A DNA stretch of 64,000 bases from Shewanella kaireitica (lineage in GTDB: Bacteria; Pseudomonadota; Gammaproteobacteria; Enterobacterales; Shewanellaceae), in the NCBI RefSeq assembly GCF_023284045.1, contig NZ_JAKIKQ010000015.1, positions 1 through 64,000 on the forward strand. The letters are read 5' to 3'. A program made the position numbers and the translations under genes. Of this stretch, positions 44,982 to 53,086 are shown in pieces. The notes beneath the pieces are model-generated. The model had not been told where the DNA came from. It was given only the letters and a program-made list of their open reading frames with translations, and ran no database searches. Every line of letters starts with the position of its first letter. Within the stretch, counting starts at the first letter, position 1.

Positions 44982-46661
44982 GTGAGCAATCGTGAAACAC
45001 AAGTTGGACTCAAAGAGGTTCGACAACAGGTCCTTGCTGGAACGCAGGTTATTCAAAACCTAATTCCACCGACCGTAAGCTACACCACCGAGGGCAATGT
45101 GCTCGTAATCGGGCCAGAAGATTTGGCTCGCCTAGCAGCCGACAAATTGTCTCATATGGGCAAGTGTGCCATTTTGGCTAACGAAGCCATCACAAGCCAA
45201 GATGAAGCTCATCTAGAGCAGGTGATGAATGCGGCTGAAGATGTTGAGAGCTTTTACAACAAGCTTATTGAGATAAAAGGCTTTCTCGGTCAATTCCAGG
45301 TTAAAGTCGAAAACGAAGACAGTAACGCTGATTTAAGTGTTGTTGCGATTCGTAAGGCGCACTTCGATCTTATCCTCGATTTAAGCATGAGTCCCTGCAT
45401 CAACTTAGAGATGCTACCGCCCGGTTACTTCTACGTTGGTCAAGATGAAGCTAAGTTAGCTGAAGCATTAGCGCAGTTGCCGGATCTTATCGGTGAGTTT
45501 GATAAGCCGCGTTATATCAAGGTCAACAGTGAGATCTGTGCTCATAGTCGCAATGGCAACGAAGGCTGCAATCGTTGTTTGAATTTCTGTCCAGCAGATG
45601 CGATTGCCAGCGTTGAGAAAAAAATCGAAATCGATCCTTATCTCTGTCACGGTGCGGGTAGTTGTACGAATGCATGCCCTACCGGCGCAATTAGCTACGA
45701 CCTGCCAACACCACAATCGATGCATAACTACCTTAATAAATTGGTGACACGCTTTCGCTCACAAGCACAAGTGGCTCCAGTGGTGCTATTTCATGATATT
45801 GGCAAGGGTGCAGACTTAGTCACTGACCAACTTGCGGGCGAAATCATTCCTGTAGAGATGGAAGAGATTACCGTAGCTAGCATTGATCACTGGATGTCGT
45901 CACTGGCATGGGGCGCACGCCAAATTTTGATCCTTAATACGGACGCTACTGCGCCAACACTAACCCAGATGCTCAATGGTGAACTTGCGTTAGCTAATGA
46001 CATTCTTGATGAGATGGGTCAGCCACGTCGTATTAGTTTAATCACTGAAAATCATCTAACAGAAGCAGGCGCAGACGAACTGTCTGAACTGCTAACCACG
46101 AGTGCTAGCTGGCCAGTGATTGTACCTGCTGAATTTAGCGCGACGACTAAACGCGAGACAATTTATGCGGCGGTTGATCACTTAAATGAGCAGGCGGCTT
46201 CAGTTGATACCTGCTTATCTCAAAGCAATATCCCTTATGGCCGAGTTAGCGTCAATACAGAGAGCTGCACCTTGTGTATGTCTTGTGTGGCAACCTGTCC
46301 TACTGGCGCATTAACCGACGGTGGTGACTTACCTGCACTACACTTTGTTGAGCAAGACTGCGTGCAATGTGGTTTGTGTGAAGCGGGTTGTCCTGAAAAA
46401 GTGATTAGCTTAACGCCTCAGGTTAATTTCGATAAGGCTGCACGCCAAGAACGTCAGACCCTACATGAGGAAGCCCCGTTTGAATGTGTTACTTGCGGCA
46501 CACCGTTCGCAACGCAATCCATGGTCAAGCGGATGTTAGAAGTGGTAGGAACCCACAGTGCCTTCAGTGCCAACACAGAGCGTTTAAAAATGTGTGGCGA
46601 CTGTCGAGTAAAAGATATGTTTGAAGACATTCTTCAAGATCCTGAAAAGCAACTGCGATAA
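44982..46661 (+). CDS. multi-cluster 4Fe-4S ferredoxin-type protein of the fdh locus
   Basis: This 559-residue cytoplasmic protein has four ferredoxin-type Cys clusters: CNRCLNFCP with an upstream CAH, CHGAGSCTNACP, CTLCMSCVATCP and CVQCGLCEAGCP. A C-terminal pair CVTCG and CGDC may bind another metal. It starts with GTG 44982, with AGGA 7 bases upstream. Genes of this kind precede the chaperone and structural genes in fdh loci. An electron-transfer or Fe-S delivery role is likely but unproven. It has no Tat signal and is followed by the TorD-like gene within 10 bp. Confidence 0.85.
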   Translation: MSNRETQVGLKEVRQQVLAGTQVIQNLIPPTVSYTTEGNVLVIGPEDLARLAADKLSHMGKCAILANEAITSQDEAHLEQVMNAAEDVESFYNKLIEIKGFLGQFQVKVENEDSNADLSVVAIRKAHFDLILDLSMSPCINLEMLPPGYFYVGQDEAKLAEALAQLPDLIGEFDKPRYIKVNSEICAHSRNGNEGCNRCLNFCPADAIASVEKKIEIDPYLCHGAGSCTNACPTGAISYDLPTPQSMHNYLNKLVTRFRSQAQVAPVVLFHDIGKGADLVTDQLAGEIIPVEMEEITVASIDHWMSSLAWGARQILILNTDATAPTLTQMLNGELALANDILDEMGQPRRISLITENHLTEAGADELSELLTTSASWPVIVPAEFSATTKRETIYAAVDHLNEQAASVDTCLSQSNIPYGRVSVNTESCTLCMSCVATCPTGALTDGGDLPALHFVEQDCVQCGLCEAGCPEKVISLTPQVNFDKAARQERQTLHEEAPFECVTCGTPFATQSMVKRMLEVVGTHSAFSANTERLKMCGDCRVKDMFEDILQDPEKQLR

Positions 46662-46671
46662 GAGTTTAGCC

Positions 46672-47337
46672 ATGACCGAATTAGTAAGAGAAGTTTCAGA
46701 AAATGACCAGCTAAGAGCCGATATCTATCAGTTACTAGCTGCACTATTACGTCGCCAGCCAAGCACCGAATTATTGCAGTTCTTAGCAGGCTTAGATATT
46801 GACGCTAACGATGATAGCGACATGACTAAAGCTTGGGTTGGACTCAAGTTGGCAGCAGAGCAATTCACATCTGAGCAGCTAGAGGATGAATATTTCAATA
46901 TCTTCCTCGGCGTGGGCAGTGGTGAAATCCTGCCATACGGTAGCTGGTTCATGACAGGTTCGTTGATGGACAAGCCATTAGCACTGTTACGTAACGACCT
47001 TATGCAGCTCGGTTTTGAGCGTGAAGAGGAAGTTAAGGAGCCAGAAGATCACGTTGCTGCGTTATGCGAAGTGATGGGTACCCTAATCTTAGAAGCGCCT
47101 GGTTACCGCCAATTAGCTTTCTACCAACGCCATATGGGCAGCTGGATTGCCCGTTTTTGCGATGCTTTAGCGAAAACACCGAGTGCAGCGTTTTATGCCA
47201 CGGTAGCGGAACTTGCCAAAGCATTTTTTGTTATCGAAGCCAATGAATTTGAACAGTTAAGTTTAGATATTCCAGTTAATTGCCCTGGCAGTGAAGCGGA
47301 AAAGATTGAACCAAGCACTAATGAGTTGGCTTCTTAA
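46672..47337 (+). CDS. TorD/DmsD-family redox enzyme maturation chaperone
   Basis: A 221-residue all-helical protein with RADIYQLLAALLRRQPSTELLQFL, the family's LEDEYFNIFLGVGSGEILPYGSWF and EPEDHVAALCEVMGTLI. Such chaperones bind the Tat signal and apo-form of molybdoenzymes until the cofactor is inserted. Immediately upstream of the Tat-targeted Fdh proteins, it is the likely chaperone for both FdhA copies. A longer frame starts 17 codons earlier inside the ferredoxin gene; ATG 46672 is preferred because the family match starts there. Confidence 0.9.
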   Translation: MTELVREVSENDQLRADIYQLLAALLRRQPSTELLQFLAGLDIDANDDSDMTKAWVGLKLAAEQFTSEQLEDEYFNIFLGVGSGEILPYGSWFMTGSLMDKPLALLRNDLMQLGFEREEEVKEPEDHVAALCEVMGTLILEAPGYRQLAFYQRHMGSWIARFCDALAKTPSAAFYATVAELAKAFFVIEANEFEQLSLDIPVNCPGSEAEKIEPSTNELAS

Positions 47338-47365
47338 GCCACTGTCAGTGCAAGCGGTATTTATG

Positions 47366-47390
47366 CCTGCTAAGCAATTCGCTTGGCAGG
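47366..47390 (+). other. intercistronic hairpin before the first fdh structural operon
   Basis: CCTGC-T-AAGC and GCTT-G-GCAGG form an imperfect stem between the chaperone gene and the Tat small-protein gene, without a T-run. It may affect processing or partial termination. Confidence 0.3.
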
Positions 47391-47487
47391 TGTAGGCAAA
47401 AACAGGGAGTCATCCCTACCTTAATCGAGTGATGCGTTTAGTTACCTAAACCAATCATCTCAATATCTGTAATCCAAAGGAGACACT

Positions 47488-47685
47488 ATGAAGAAGCAAG
47501 CTTCCGACATGGGTCGTCGTCAATTGCTAAAAGCATTGGCTATCGGCAGTGCTGCTGGCGTTGTGGCCACAGCGAGTGGTCAAGCGATGGCAGCGACACC
47601 TGAAGTTGCACCTGCAGCTAAAGGCGACGGCTACCAAGAGTCCGATCATGTTCGTAGTTATTACGCCTCGTTACGCAGCAAGTAA
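47488..47685 (+). CDS. formate dehydrogenase-region Tat-target small protein, copy 1
   Basis: The 65-residue protein has a twin-arginine signal (MGRRQLLKALAIGSAAGVVA, cleavage after AMA). After processing it has only about 32 residues, ending GYQESDHVRSYYASLR. It matches the small Tat-target family found next to formate dehydrogenase genes (TIGR02811-type). Its function is unknown. A strong AAGGAG precedes the ATG. It is followed by fdhA after 35 bp. Confidence 0.9.
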   Translation: MKKQASDMGRRQLLKALAIGSAAGVVATASGQAMAATPEVAPAAKGDGYQESDHVRSYYASLRSK

Positions 47686-47720
47686 GCGTTTCGTAGTCAA
47701 TAATTAAAGGAGAGTGTGTG

Positions 47721-50570
47721 ATGCGATTAACCCGCAAAACAGACCAAGCAGCTACAAGTACTAAGGCTGTCTTAGGTTTAAACCGCCGTCAATTCCTCAA
47801 GTCTGCGAGCCTCGCGACAGGTGGTATTGCTGCGGCATCAATGCTTGGCGCAGGAATGATGCGTAAAGCAGAAGCTAAAGATGTCCCATACAGCGCACCA
47901 ACTGAAGTAAAACGTACTATCTGTTCTCACTGTTCAGTGGGCTGTGGTATTTATGCTGAAGTGCAAAACGGTGTCTGGACCGGGCAAGAGCCTGCATTTG
48001 ACCATCCATTCAATGCTGGTGGACACTGTGCAAAAGGTGCTGCACTACGTGAACACGGCCATGGTGAGAAACGTCTTAAATACCCAATGAAGCTTGAAGG
48101 TGGTAAGTGGAAACGTCTTTCATGGGATCAAGCCATTGAAGAAGTTGGCCAAAAAGCGTTAGATATCCGCAAAGAGTCAGGTCCAGATTCAGTTTTCTTC
48201 ATGGGCAGTGCTAAGTTCTCAAATGAACAAGCCTATATGTATCGCAAATTTGCTGCGATGTGGGGCACTAACAATGTCGACCACTCTGCACGTATTTGTC
48301 ACTCTACCACTGTAGCCGGTGTTGCAAACACTTGGGGTTATGGTGCGCAAACCAACTCTTTCAACGATATTCGCAATGCAAAAGCCATGATGTTCATCGG
48401 CTCAAACCCTTGTGAAGCTCACCCAGTTGCAATGCAACATATTTTGGAAGGTAAAGAGCGCGGCGCGAAAATCATCGTTGTCGACCCTCGATTCACCCGA
48501 ACTGCAGCTAAGTCTGACGAGTTCGTGCATATTCGTCCAGGTACGGATATTCCTTTCATCTATGGTCTGTTATGGCACATTTTTGAAAATGGTTGGGAAG
48601 ACAAGACCTTTATCGCTCAGCGTGTTTACGGTATGGAGCGTATCCGCGAAGAGGTTAAGAAATTTGACCCTGCTGAAGTTGAAAATGTTGTTGGTGTGCC
48701 GAAAGAGCAGATGTACCGCGTGGCTAAGCTTTTAGCTGAAACTAAGCCAGGTACTGTTGTGTGGTGTATGGGTGGTACTCAGCATCACGTAGGTAATGCT
48801 AACACTCGTTCATACTGTATCTTGCAGTTAGCCCTCGGTAACATGGGTGTGCCAGGTGGTGGAACTAACATTTTCCGTGGTCACGATAACGTACAAGGGG
48901 CAACCGATTTCGGATTGCTGTTTGATACATTACCTGGCTACTACGGTTTGAAGACCGGTTCTTGGAAGCATTGGTGTAACGTTTGGGACTTAGATTATGA
49001 GTGGGTGAAGAACCGCTTCGATCAAGAGCAGCGTCTCGGCCAAGATCCTATGACTTCTACAGGTATCCCATGTTCACGTTGGCATGATGGTGTACTTGAA
49101 GACAAATCTAAGATTGCTCAGAAAGATAACATTCGTATGTCATTCTTCTGGGGCCAATCAGTTAACACTGAAACCCGTGGTCGTGAAGTGCGTGAAGCAT
49201 TGAACAAGATGGATACAGTGGTGGTTGTGGATCCATTCCCAACAATGGCGGGTGTGATGCATGAACGTACTGATGGCGTTTATCTATTACCTGCATCAAC
49301 TCAGTTTGAAACTTACGGTTCTGTGTCGGCGTCTAACCGCTCACTGCAGTGGCGTACACAAGTTATTGAACCGCTATTCGAGTCTAAGCCTGACCATGTG
49401 ATCATGTACAAGCTTGCTAAGAAATGGGGTATCGAAGGTGAATTCTGTAAGAATATTAAAGTGAATGGTGATGAGCCATTGATTGAAGATATGACGCGTG
49501 AATATAACCGTGGTATGTGGACGATTGGTTACACAGGCCAAAGTCCTGAACGTTTGAAGATGCACCAAGAAAACTGGGGCACCTTCGATATTAAGTCACT
49601 TGAAGCTCCAGGTGGTCCAGCGAAAGGTGAAACTTACGGTTTACCTTGGCCTTGTTGGGGTACACCAGAGATGAAACATCCTGGTTCGCAGATCTTGTAC
49701 CGTACAGGCCGTGAAGTTAAAAACGGTGGTGGTAACTTCCGTGCACGTTATGGTGTTGAGCATAACGGTAATAACATTTTGGCTGAAGGCTCTTACTCGA
49801 AAGGCAGTGAAATCCAAGATGGTTATCCAGAGTTTACCGACAAGATGCTTAAGCAACTTGGCTGGTGGGATGATTTAACCGCTGAAGAGAAAGCGGCCGC
49901 TGAAGGTAAGAACTGGAAAACTGATATTTCCGGTGGTATTCAGCGTGTGGCAATCAAGCATGGTTGTATTCCTTACGGTAACGCCAAAGCGCGTTGTATC
50001 GTGTGGAACTTCCCTGATGATATTCCACTGCATCGTGAACCACTTTATACGCCACGTCGTGACTTGGTCTCTAAGTACCCAACTTACGAAGATCGCATGG
50101 TTGCACGTCTACCAACCCTTTATAAGTCTATTCAAGACAAAGACTTTGCTAAGGACTTCCCACTGGCAGTGACAACGGGTCGACTCGTTGAATACGAAGG
50201 TGGCGGTGAAGAAACGCGTTCTAACCCATGGCTTGCTGAACTACAGCAAGAGATGTTTATCGAAATCAACCCTGCTGATGCAGCTGATCGCGGTTTACGT
50301 GATGGTGATGATGTGTTCGTTCACAGTCCTGAAGGGGCGAAAATCACAGTTAAGGCGATGGTAACTCCACGAGTTATCGCTGGTGAGTGTTTCATGCCAT
50401 ACCACTTCGCAGGTGTATTCGAAGGCAAGAGTCTAGAGAAGAACTACCCAGAAGGTACGATTCCCTACGTTATTGGTGAAGCAGCCAATACTGTAATGAC
50501 TTATGGTTATGACGTTGTGACTCAGATGCAAGAGACTAAGTCTAGCTTGTGTCAGATCAGCAAAGCCTAA
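47721..50570 (+). CDS. fdhA: formate dehydrogenase catalytic subunit, copy 1 (Cys type)
   Basis: The 949-residue bis-MGD enzyme oxidises formate to CO2 in the periplasm. It carries a twin-arginine signal (NRRQFLK, 21-27), a 4Fe-4S site (Cys68, Cys71, Cys75, Cys103), and the molybdenum ligand in HSARICHSTTVAG. That ligand is Cys193 rather than selenocysteine. The conserved downstream His lies next to it, as in formate dehydrogenases. Molybdopterin blocks RGHDNVQGATD and GGGEETRSNPWLAELQQEMF follow. ATG 47721 has AAGGAGAG upstream; an in-frame GTG precedes it directly. Copy 2 at 53087 is about as long and strongly similar. Confidence 0.95.
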   Translation: MRLTRKTDQAATSTKAVLGLNRRQFLKSASLATGGIAAASMLGAGMMRKAEAKDVPYSAPTEVKRTICSHCSVGCGIYAEVQNGVWTGQEPAFDHPFNAGGHCAKGAALREHGHGEKRLKYPMKLEGGKWKRLSWDQAIEEVGQKALDIRKESGPDSVFFMGSAKFSNEQAYMYRKFAAMWGTNNVDHSARICHSTTVAGVANTWGYGAQTNSFNDIRNAKAMMFIGSNPCEAHPVAMQHILEGKERGAKIIVVDPRFTRTAAKSDEFVHIRPGTDIPFIYGLLWHIFENGWEDKTFIAQRVYGMERIREEVKKFDPAEVENVVGVPKEQMYRVAKLLAETKPGTVVWCMGGTQHHVGNANTRSYCILQLALGNMGVPGGGTNIFRGHDNVQGATDFGLLFDTLPGYYGLKTGSWKHWCNVWDLDYEWVKNRFDQEQRLGQDPMTSTGIPCSRWHDGVLEDKSKIAQKDNIRMSFFWGQSVNTETRGREVREALNKMDTVVVVDPFPTMAGVMHERTDGVYLLPASTQFETYGSVSASNRSLQWRTQVIEPLFESKPDHVIMYKLAKKWGIEGEFCKNIKVNGDEPLIEDMTREYNRGMWTIGYTGQSPERLKMHQENWGTFDIKSLEAPGGPAKGETYGLPWPCWGTPEMKHPGSQILYRTGREVKNGGGNFRARYGVEHNGNNILAEGSYSKGSEIQDGYPEFTDKMLKQLGWWDDLTAEEKAAAEGKNWKTDISGGIQRVAIKHGCIPYGNAKARCIVWNFPDDIPLHREPLYTPRRDLVSKYPTYEDRMVARLPTLYKSIQDKDFAKDFPLAVTTGRLVEYEGGGEETRSNPWLAELQQEMFIEINPADAADRGLRDGDDVFVHSPEGAKITVKAMVTPRVIAGECFMPYHFAGVFEGKSLEKNYPEGTIPYVIGEAANTVMTYGYDVVTQMQETKSSLCQISKA

Positions 50571-50596
50571 TTAACTTGATGAGGAGATAAGCCATT

Positions 50597-51184
50597 ATGG
50601 CAGTCATGAAATTCTTATGTGACACCAAACGCTGCATCGAGTGTAACGGTTGTGTCACTGCTTGTAAAAACGAAAACGATGCCGCGCTAGAGTGGGGCAT
50701 TCAACGTCGCCGTGTAGTTACCATCAATGATGGTGAGCCAGGTGAAGCATCAATTTCAGTGGCATGTATGCACTGTACTGATGCACCGTGTATGGCAGTC
50801 TGTCCAGCAGATTGTTTCTACCGCACTGAAGATGGCATTGTTCTACACGATAAAGATACTTGTATCGGTTGTGGTTACTGCTTCTATGCATGTCCTTTCG
50901 GAGCGCCTCAGTTCCCTAAGAAAACTGCATTTGGTAGCCGCGGAAAAATGGATAAGTGTACTTTCTGTGCCGGTGGCCCAGAAGAGACACATTCAGATGC
51001 TGAGCGCCAGAAGTATGGTGCTAACCGTATCGCCGAAGGTAAATTACCTATGTGTGCAGAGCTTTGTGCAACCAAAGCACTGTTAGCGGGTGATGCCGGT
51101 GTAGTATCTGATATTTACCGTGAGCGTATTGCTGCTAGAGGAAACCCTGGTGCGATATGGGGTTACACCCCAACGACTGGCTAG
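50597..51184 (+). CDS. fdhB: formate dehydrogenase Fe-S subunit, copy 1
   Basis: A 195-residue four-cluster ferredoxin subunit. Its Cys groups are KRCIECNGCVTACKN, CMHCTDAPCMAVCP, CIGCGYCFYACP and CTFCAGG with CAELC. It passes electrons from FdhA to the membrane cytochrome. It has no signal peptide and is expected to be carried out of the cell by the FdhA Tat signal. GAGGAG precedes the ATG. A perfect 11-bp hairpin separates it from fdhC. Confidence 0.95.
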   Translation: MAVMKFLCDTKRCIECNGCVTACKNENDAALEWGIQRRRVVTINDGEPGEASISVACMHCTDAPCMAVCPADCFYRTEDGIVLHDKDTCIGCGYCFYACPFGAPQFPKKTAFGSRGKMDKCTFCAGGPEETHSDAERQKYGANRIAEGKLPMCAELCATKALLAGDAGVVSDIYRERIAARGNPGAIWGYTPTTG

Positions 51185-51193
51185 GGCTGAATA

Positions 51194-51219
51194 GGGTTAT
51201 ACACTTTAGTGTATAACCC
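51194..51219 (+). other. perfect intercistronic hairpin between fdhB and fdhC, copy 1
   Basis: GGGTTATACAC-TTTA-GTGTATAACCC has an 11-bp perfect stem 9 bp after the fdhB stop and is not followed by a T-run. It is likely to act in RNA stability or partial termination. The second operon copy lacks it. Confidence 0.6.
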
Positions 51220-51234
51220 AATTAAGGAGTGAAT

Positions 51235-52245
51235 ATGTCTATGAAATCACTGCGCAGCTTGTTCGCAATGCTAGTCATCCCGCTCGTGTTATCGATGGGG
51301 CTGGGATTGAGTGCATCAGCAATAGCAGCGGATGATCAAAATAGCCAACAGCAAGCGGGTAAAACCAGCGAAGCTGATCTTTGGCGCGCGGTAAAAGCGG
51401 GTGACTCAGGTTTTACAACGGCTCAAGGTATTGAGCCTGGTGTACTGATCAACGTTGTTGGTAACCAAGGTAAAGATGTTAGAAACGAGTATTTAACTCC
51501 AGTAATGGGGATCGCCGTTGTCGGTGTATTTGTAGCGTTTCTATTTTTCTATCTAGTGAATGGCCCTTCTAAACTTAGTAAAGGCTTTTCGGGTAAAATG
51601 GTTCTGCGTTGGACTAAAGCCGACCTTTGGATCCATTGGGTGATGGCATCATCTTGTATGGTTCTGATATTTACTGGTTTAAATATCATGTTAGGCAAGT
51701 ATGTATTGCAACCTTATATCGGAGAAGGTTTTTGGGCTGCGCTGATATACGGTAGTAAAACAATACATGATTGGGCTGGACCACTATTTATAGTGTCTTG
51801 GGTCTTATGTGTTGTGAAATGGATGCCGATGCAAACCTTCAAAATGTATGATTTAAAATGGTTCCTTGTCGTTGGTGGTTACATCAATTTCGGCCCATTT
51901 AAAGGTCAACATCCTGATAGTGGATTTGCTAACGCTGGTGAGAAGATGTGGTTCTGGTCATTAACTATATTCGGCTTATTTATTGCCGCTTCTGGATTAA
52001 TGTTGGTATTGCCAGGTCTTGATCTACCGCGTGAAGCTTCAATGGCTGCACTGTTGATCCATGCAATTAGTGCCATCATTATTATCGCCTTTACCATTGT
52101 CCATATTTGGATGGCAACAGTGCTGAGTGAAGGTGGTATGGAGTGTATGGTATCTGGTTACTGTGATGAAAACTGGGCTGCGCAGCACCACAATGTTTGG
52201 TACGACGAAATCAAAGAGAACAACTCTATTGTCTATAAAGATTAA
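51235..52245 (+). CDS. fdhC: formate dehydrogenase cytochrome b subunit, copy 1
   Basis: The 336-residue membrane protein has a signal-peptide-like start, a periplasmic stretch (residues about 30-80), then a helix (GIAVVGVFVAFLFFYLV) and a four-helix FdnI-like cytochrome b domain. Likely haem ligands lie in LWIHWVMASSC, KTIHDWAG and IHIWMATVLSEGG-type helices. It transfers electrons from FdhB to the quinone pool. ATG 51235 has GGAG 6 bases upstream; GTG two codons before is unlikely. The gene ends in a strong terminator. Confidence 0.93.
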   Translation: MSMKSLRSLFAMLVIPLVLSMGLGLSASAIAADDQNSQQQAGKTSEADLWRAVKAGDSGFTTAQGIEPGVLINVVGNQGKDVRNEYLTPVMGIAVVGVFVAFLFFYLVNGPSKLSKGFSGKMVLRWTKADLWIHWVMASSCMVLIFTGLNIMLGKYVLQPYIGEGFWAALIYGSKTIHDWAGPLFIVSWVLCVVKWMPMQTFKMYDLKWFLVVGGYINFGPFKGQHPDSGFANAGEKMWFWSLTIFGLFIAASGLMLVLPGLDLPREASMAALLIHAISAIIIIAFTIVHIWMATVLSEGGMECMVSGYCDENWAAQHHNVWYDEIKENNSIVYKD

Positions 52246-52260
52246 TTAGAGCTCGTTGAT

Positions 52261-52291
52261 AAAAATGCCTCGACAGTGTCGAGGCATTTTT
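52261..52291 (+). terminator. terminator of the first fdh operon
   Basis: AAAATGCCTCGA and TCGAGGCATTTT pair perfectly around CAGTG, followed by TTTTTGTTTTTT. Confidence 0.88.
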
Positions 52292-52870
52292 GTTTTTTCC
52301 AATGTAAAAAATCGGATTTGTCTTGAATAATAATGGCATTGCCAAGTCGACGTATTAGCGTGAAAAACTCACCCAGAAATCACTCAATTACCGCCCTTAA
52401 TCATCGATTATTTTCAGTTATTATAAGTGAGTCATTTTAAGCCATATTTGCTGTTTAAGTTTGCCTGATTTATTACCCCATAAAATGAGTCGATAGGCTA
52501 TTAATTAGTAATCATTCTCAGTTATTACCGTTCAATAACTTGCTGTAGTTGTTACATTTTGTTAAACATTTTTTGCACTACTATAGCGTCAACTTTAGCG
52601 GCGTTTATCAGTCTGCTTTTGACAAACATGTTCTGCTTAACACTTCTTAGTAAATCTGCTCATATCCGCCATTTTTACCCTGTTTAGATCAACTTTTATA
52701 ACAACATTTTTCTTTATATTTAGCGGGCAATTTGTTGGGTGTTTTTTATCGATGGATATGGTCCATTTTTTAAGGTCACTTATTAACATGCTGTTAACGC
52801 GGCAGACGTGGCAAAAAGTATAAAGCACCTTGATATATAACCAGAGTATTCCGTTCTACCAGGAGTAAAG
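52292..52870. promoter_or_regulatory. long upstream region of the second fdh operon
   Basis: About 580 bp, AT-rich, without a credible gene. It holds an 18-bp repeated element that differs at three positions (52406-52423 and 52510-52527, shared core TCAGTTATTA), with copies 104 bp apart in the same orientation. An isolated ATCAA half-site (52687-52691) and GTTAC/GTTAA stretches (52551-52566) are also present. Its length, compared with 150 bp ahead of copy 1, suggests separate and more elaborate control of the second formate dehydrogenase. Confidence 0.5.
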
Positions 52871-53068
52871 ATGAAGAAGCAACAGCCTGATCTGAACCGC
52901 AGATCTTTGCTGAAAGCGCTCACCATTGGTGGCACCGCAGGTGTCGCAATCGCCGCAACAGGCGTGAGTGTAGCTCAAGCAAGTGAAAACAATGTCAGCA
53001 CTAAGAGTGCAAATGGCTATCAAGAAACTGCACACGTTCGCAGTTATTACAATAGCTTACGCGGCTAG
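52871..53068 (+). CDS. formate dehydrogenase-region Tat-target small protein, copy 2
   Basis: The 65-residue partner of the protein at 47488 has a twin-arginine signal (LNRRSLLKALTIGGTAGVAIA) and the same C-terminal GYQETAHVRSYYNSLRG. The mature part is again about 30 residues. A clear AGGAG stands before the ATG. fdhA copy 2 begins 18 bp after the stop. Confidence 0.9.
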   Translation: MKKQQPDLNRRSLLKALTIGGTAGVAIAATGVSVAQASENNVSTKSANGYQETAHVRSYYNSLRG

Positions 53069-53086
53069 TTTAGGAGAATTTAAGCG

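Larger units (their letters stand above)
47488..52245 (+). repeat. first unit of the tandem fdh duplication
   Basis: This unit [Tat small protein - fdhA - fdhB - fdhC] is repeated in the same order and orientation at 52871-57606. All four genes have a strongly similar partner, so the arrangement arose by duplication of the whole operon. Confidence 0.9.

Noticed and set aside
52637..52828. Minus-strand reading frame in the region before the second fdh operon
   Set aside because: No ribosome site, no recognisable family and composition like the surrounding non-coding DNA.
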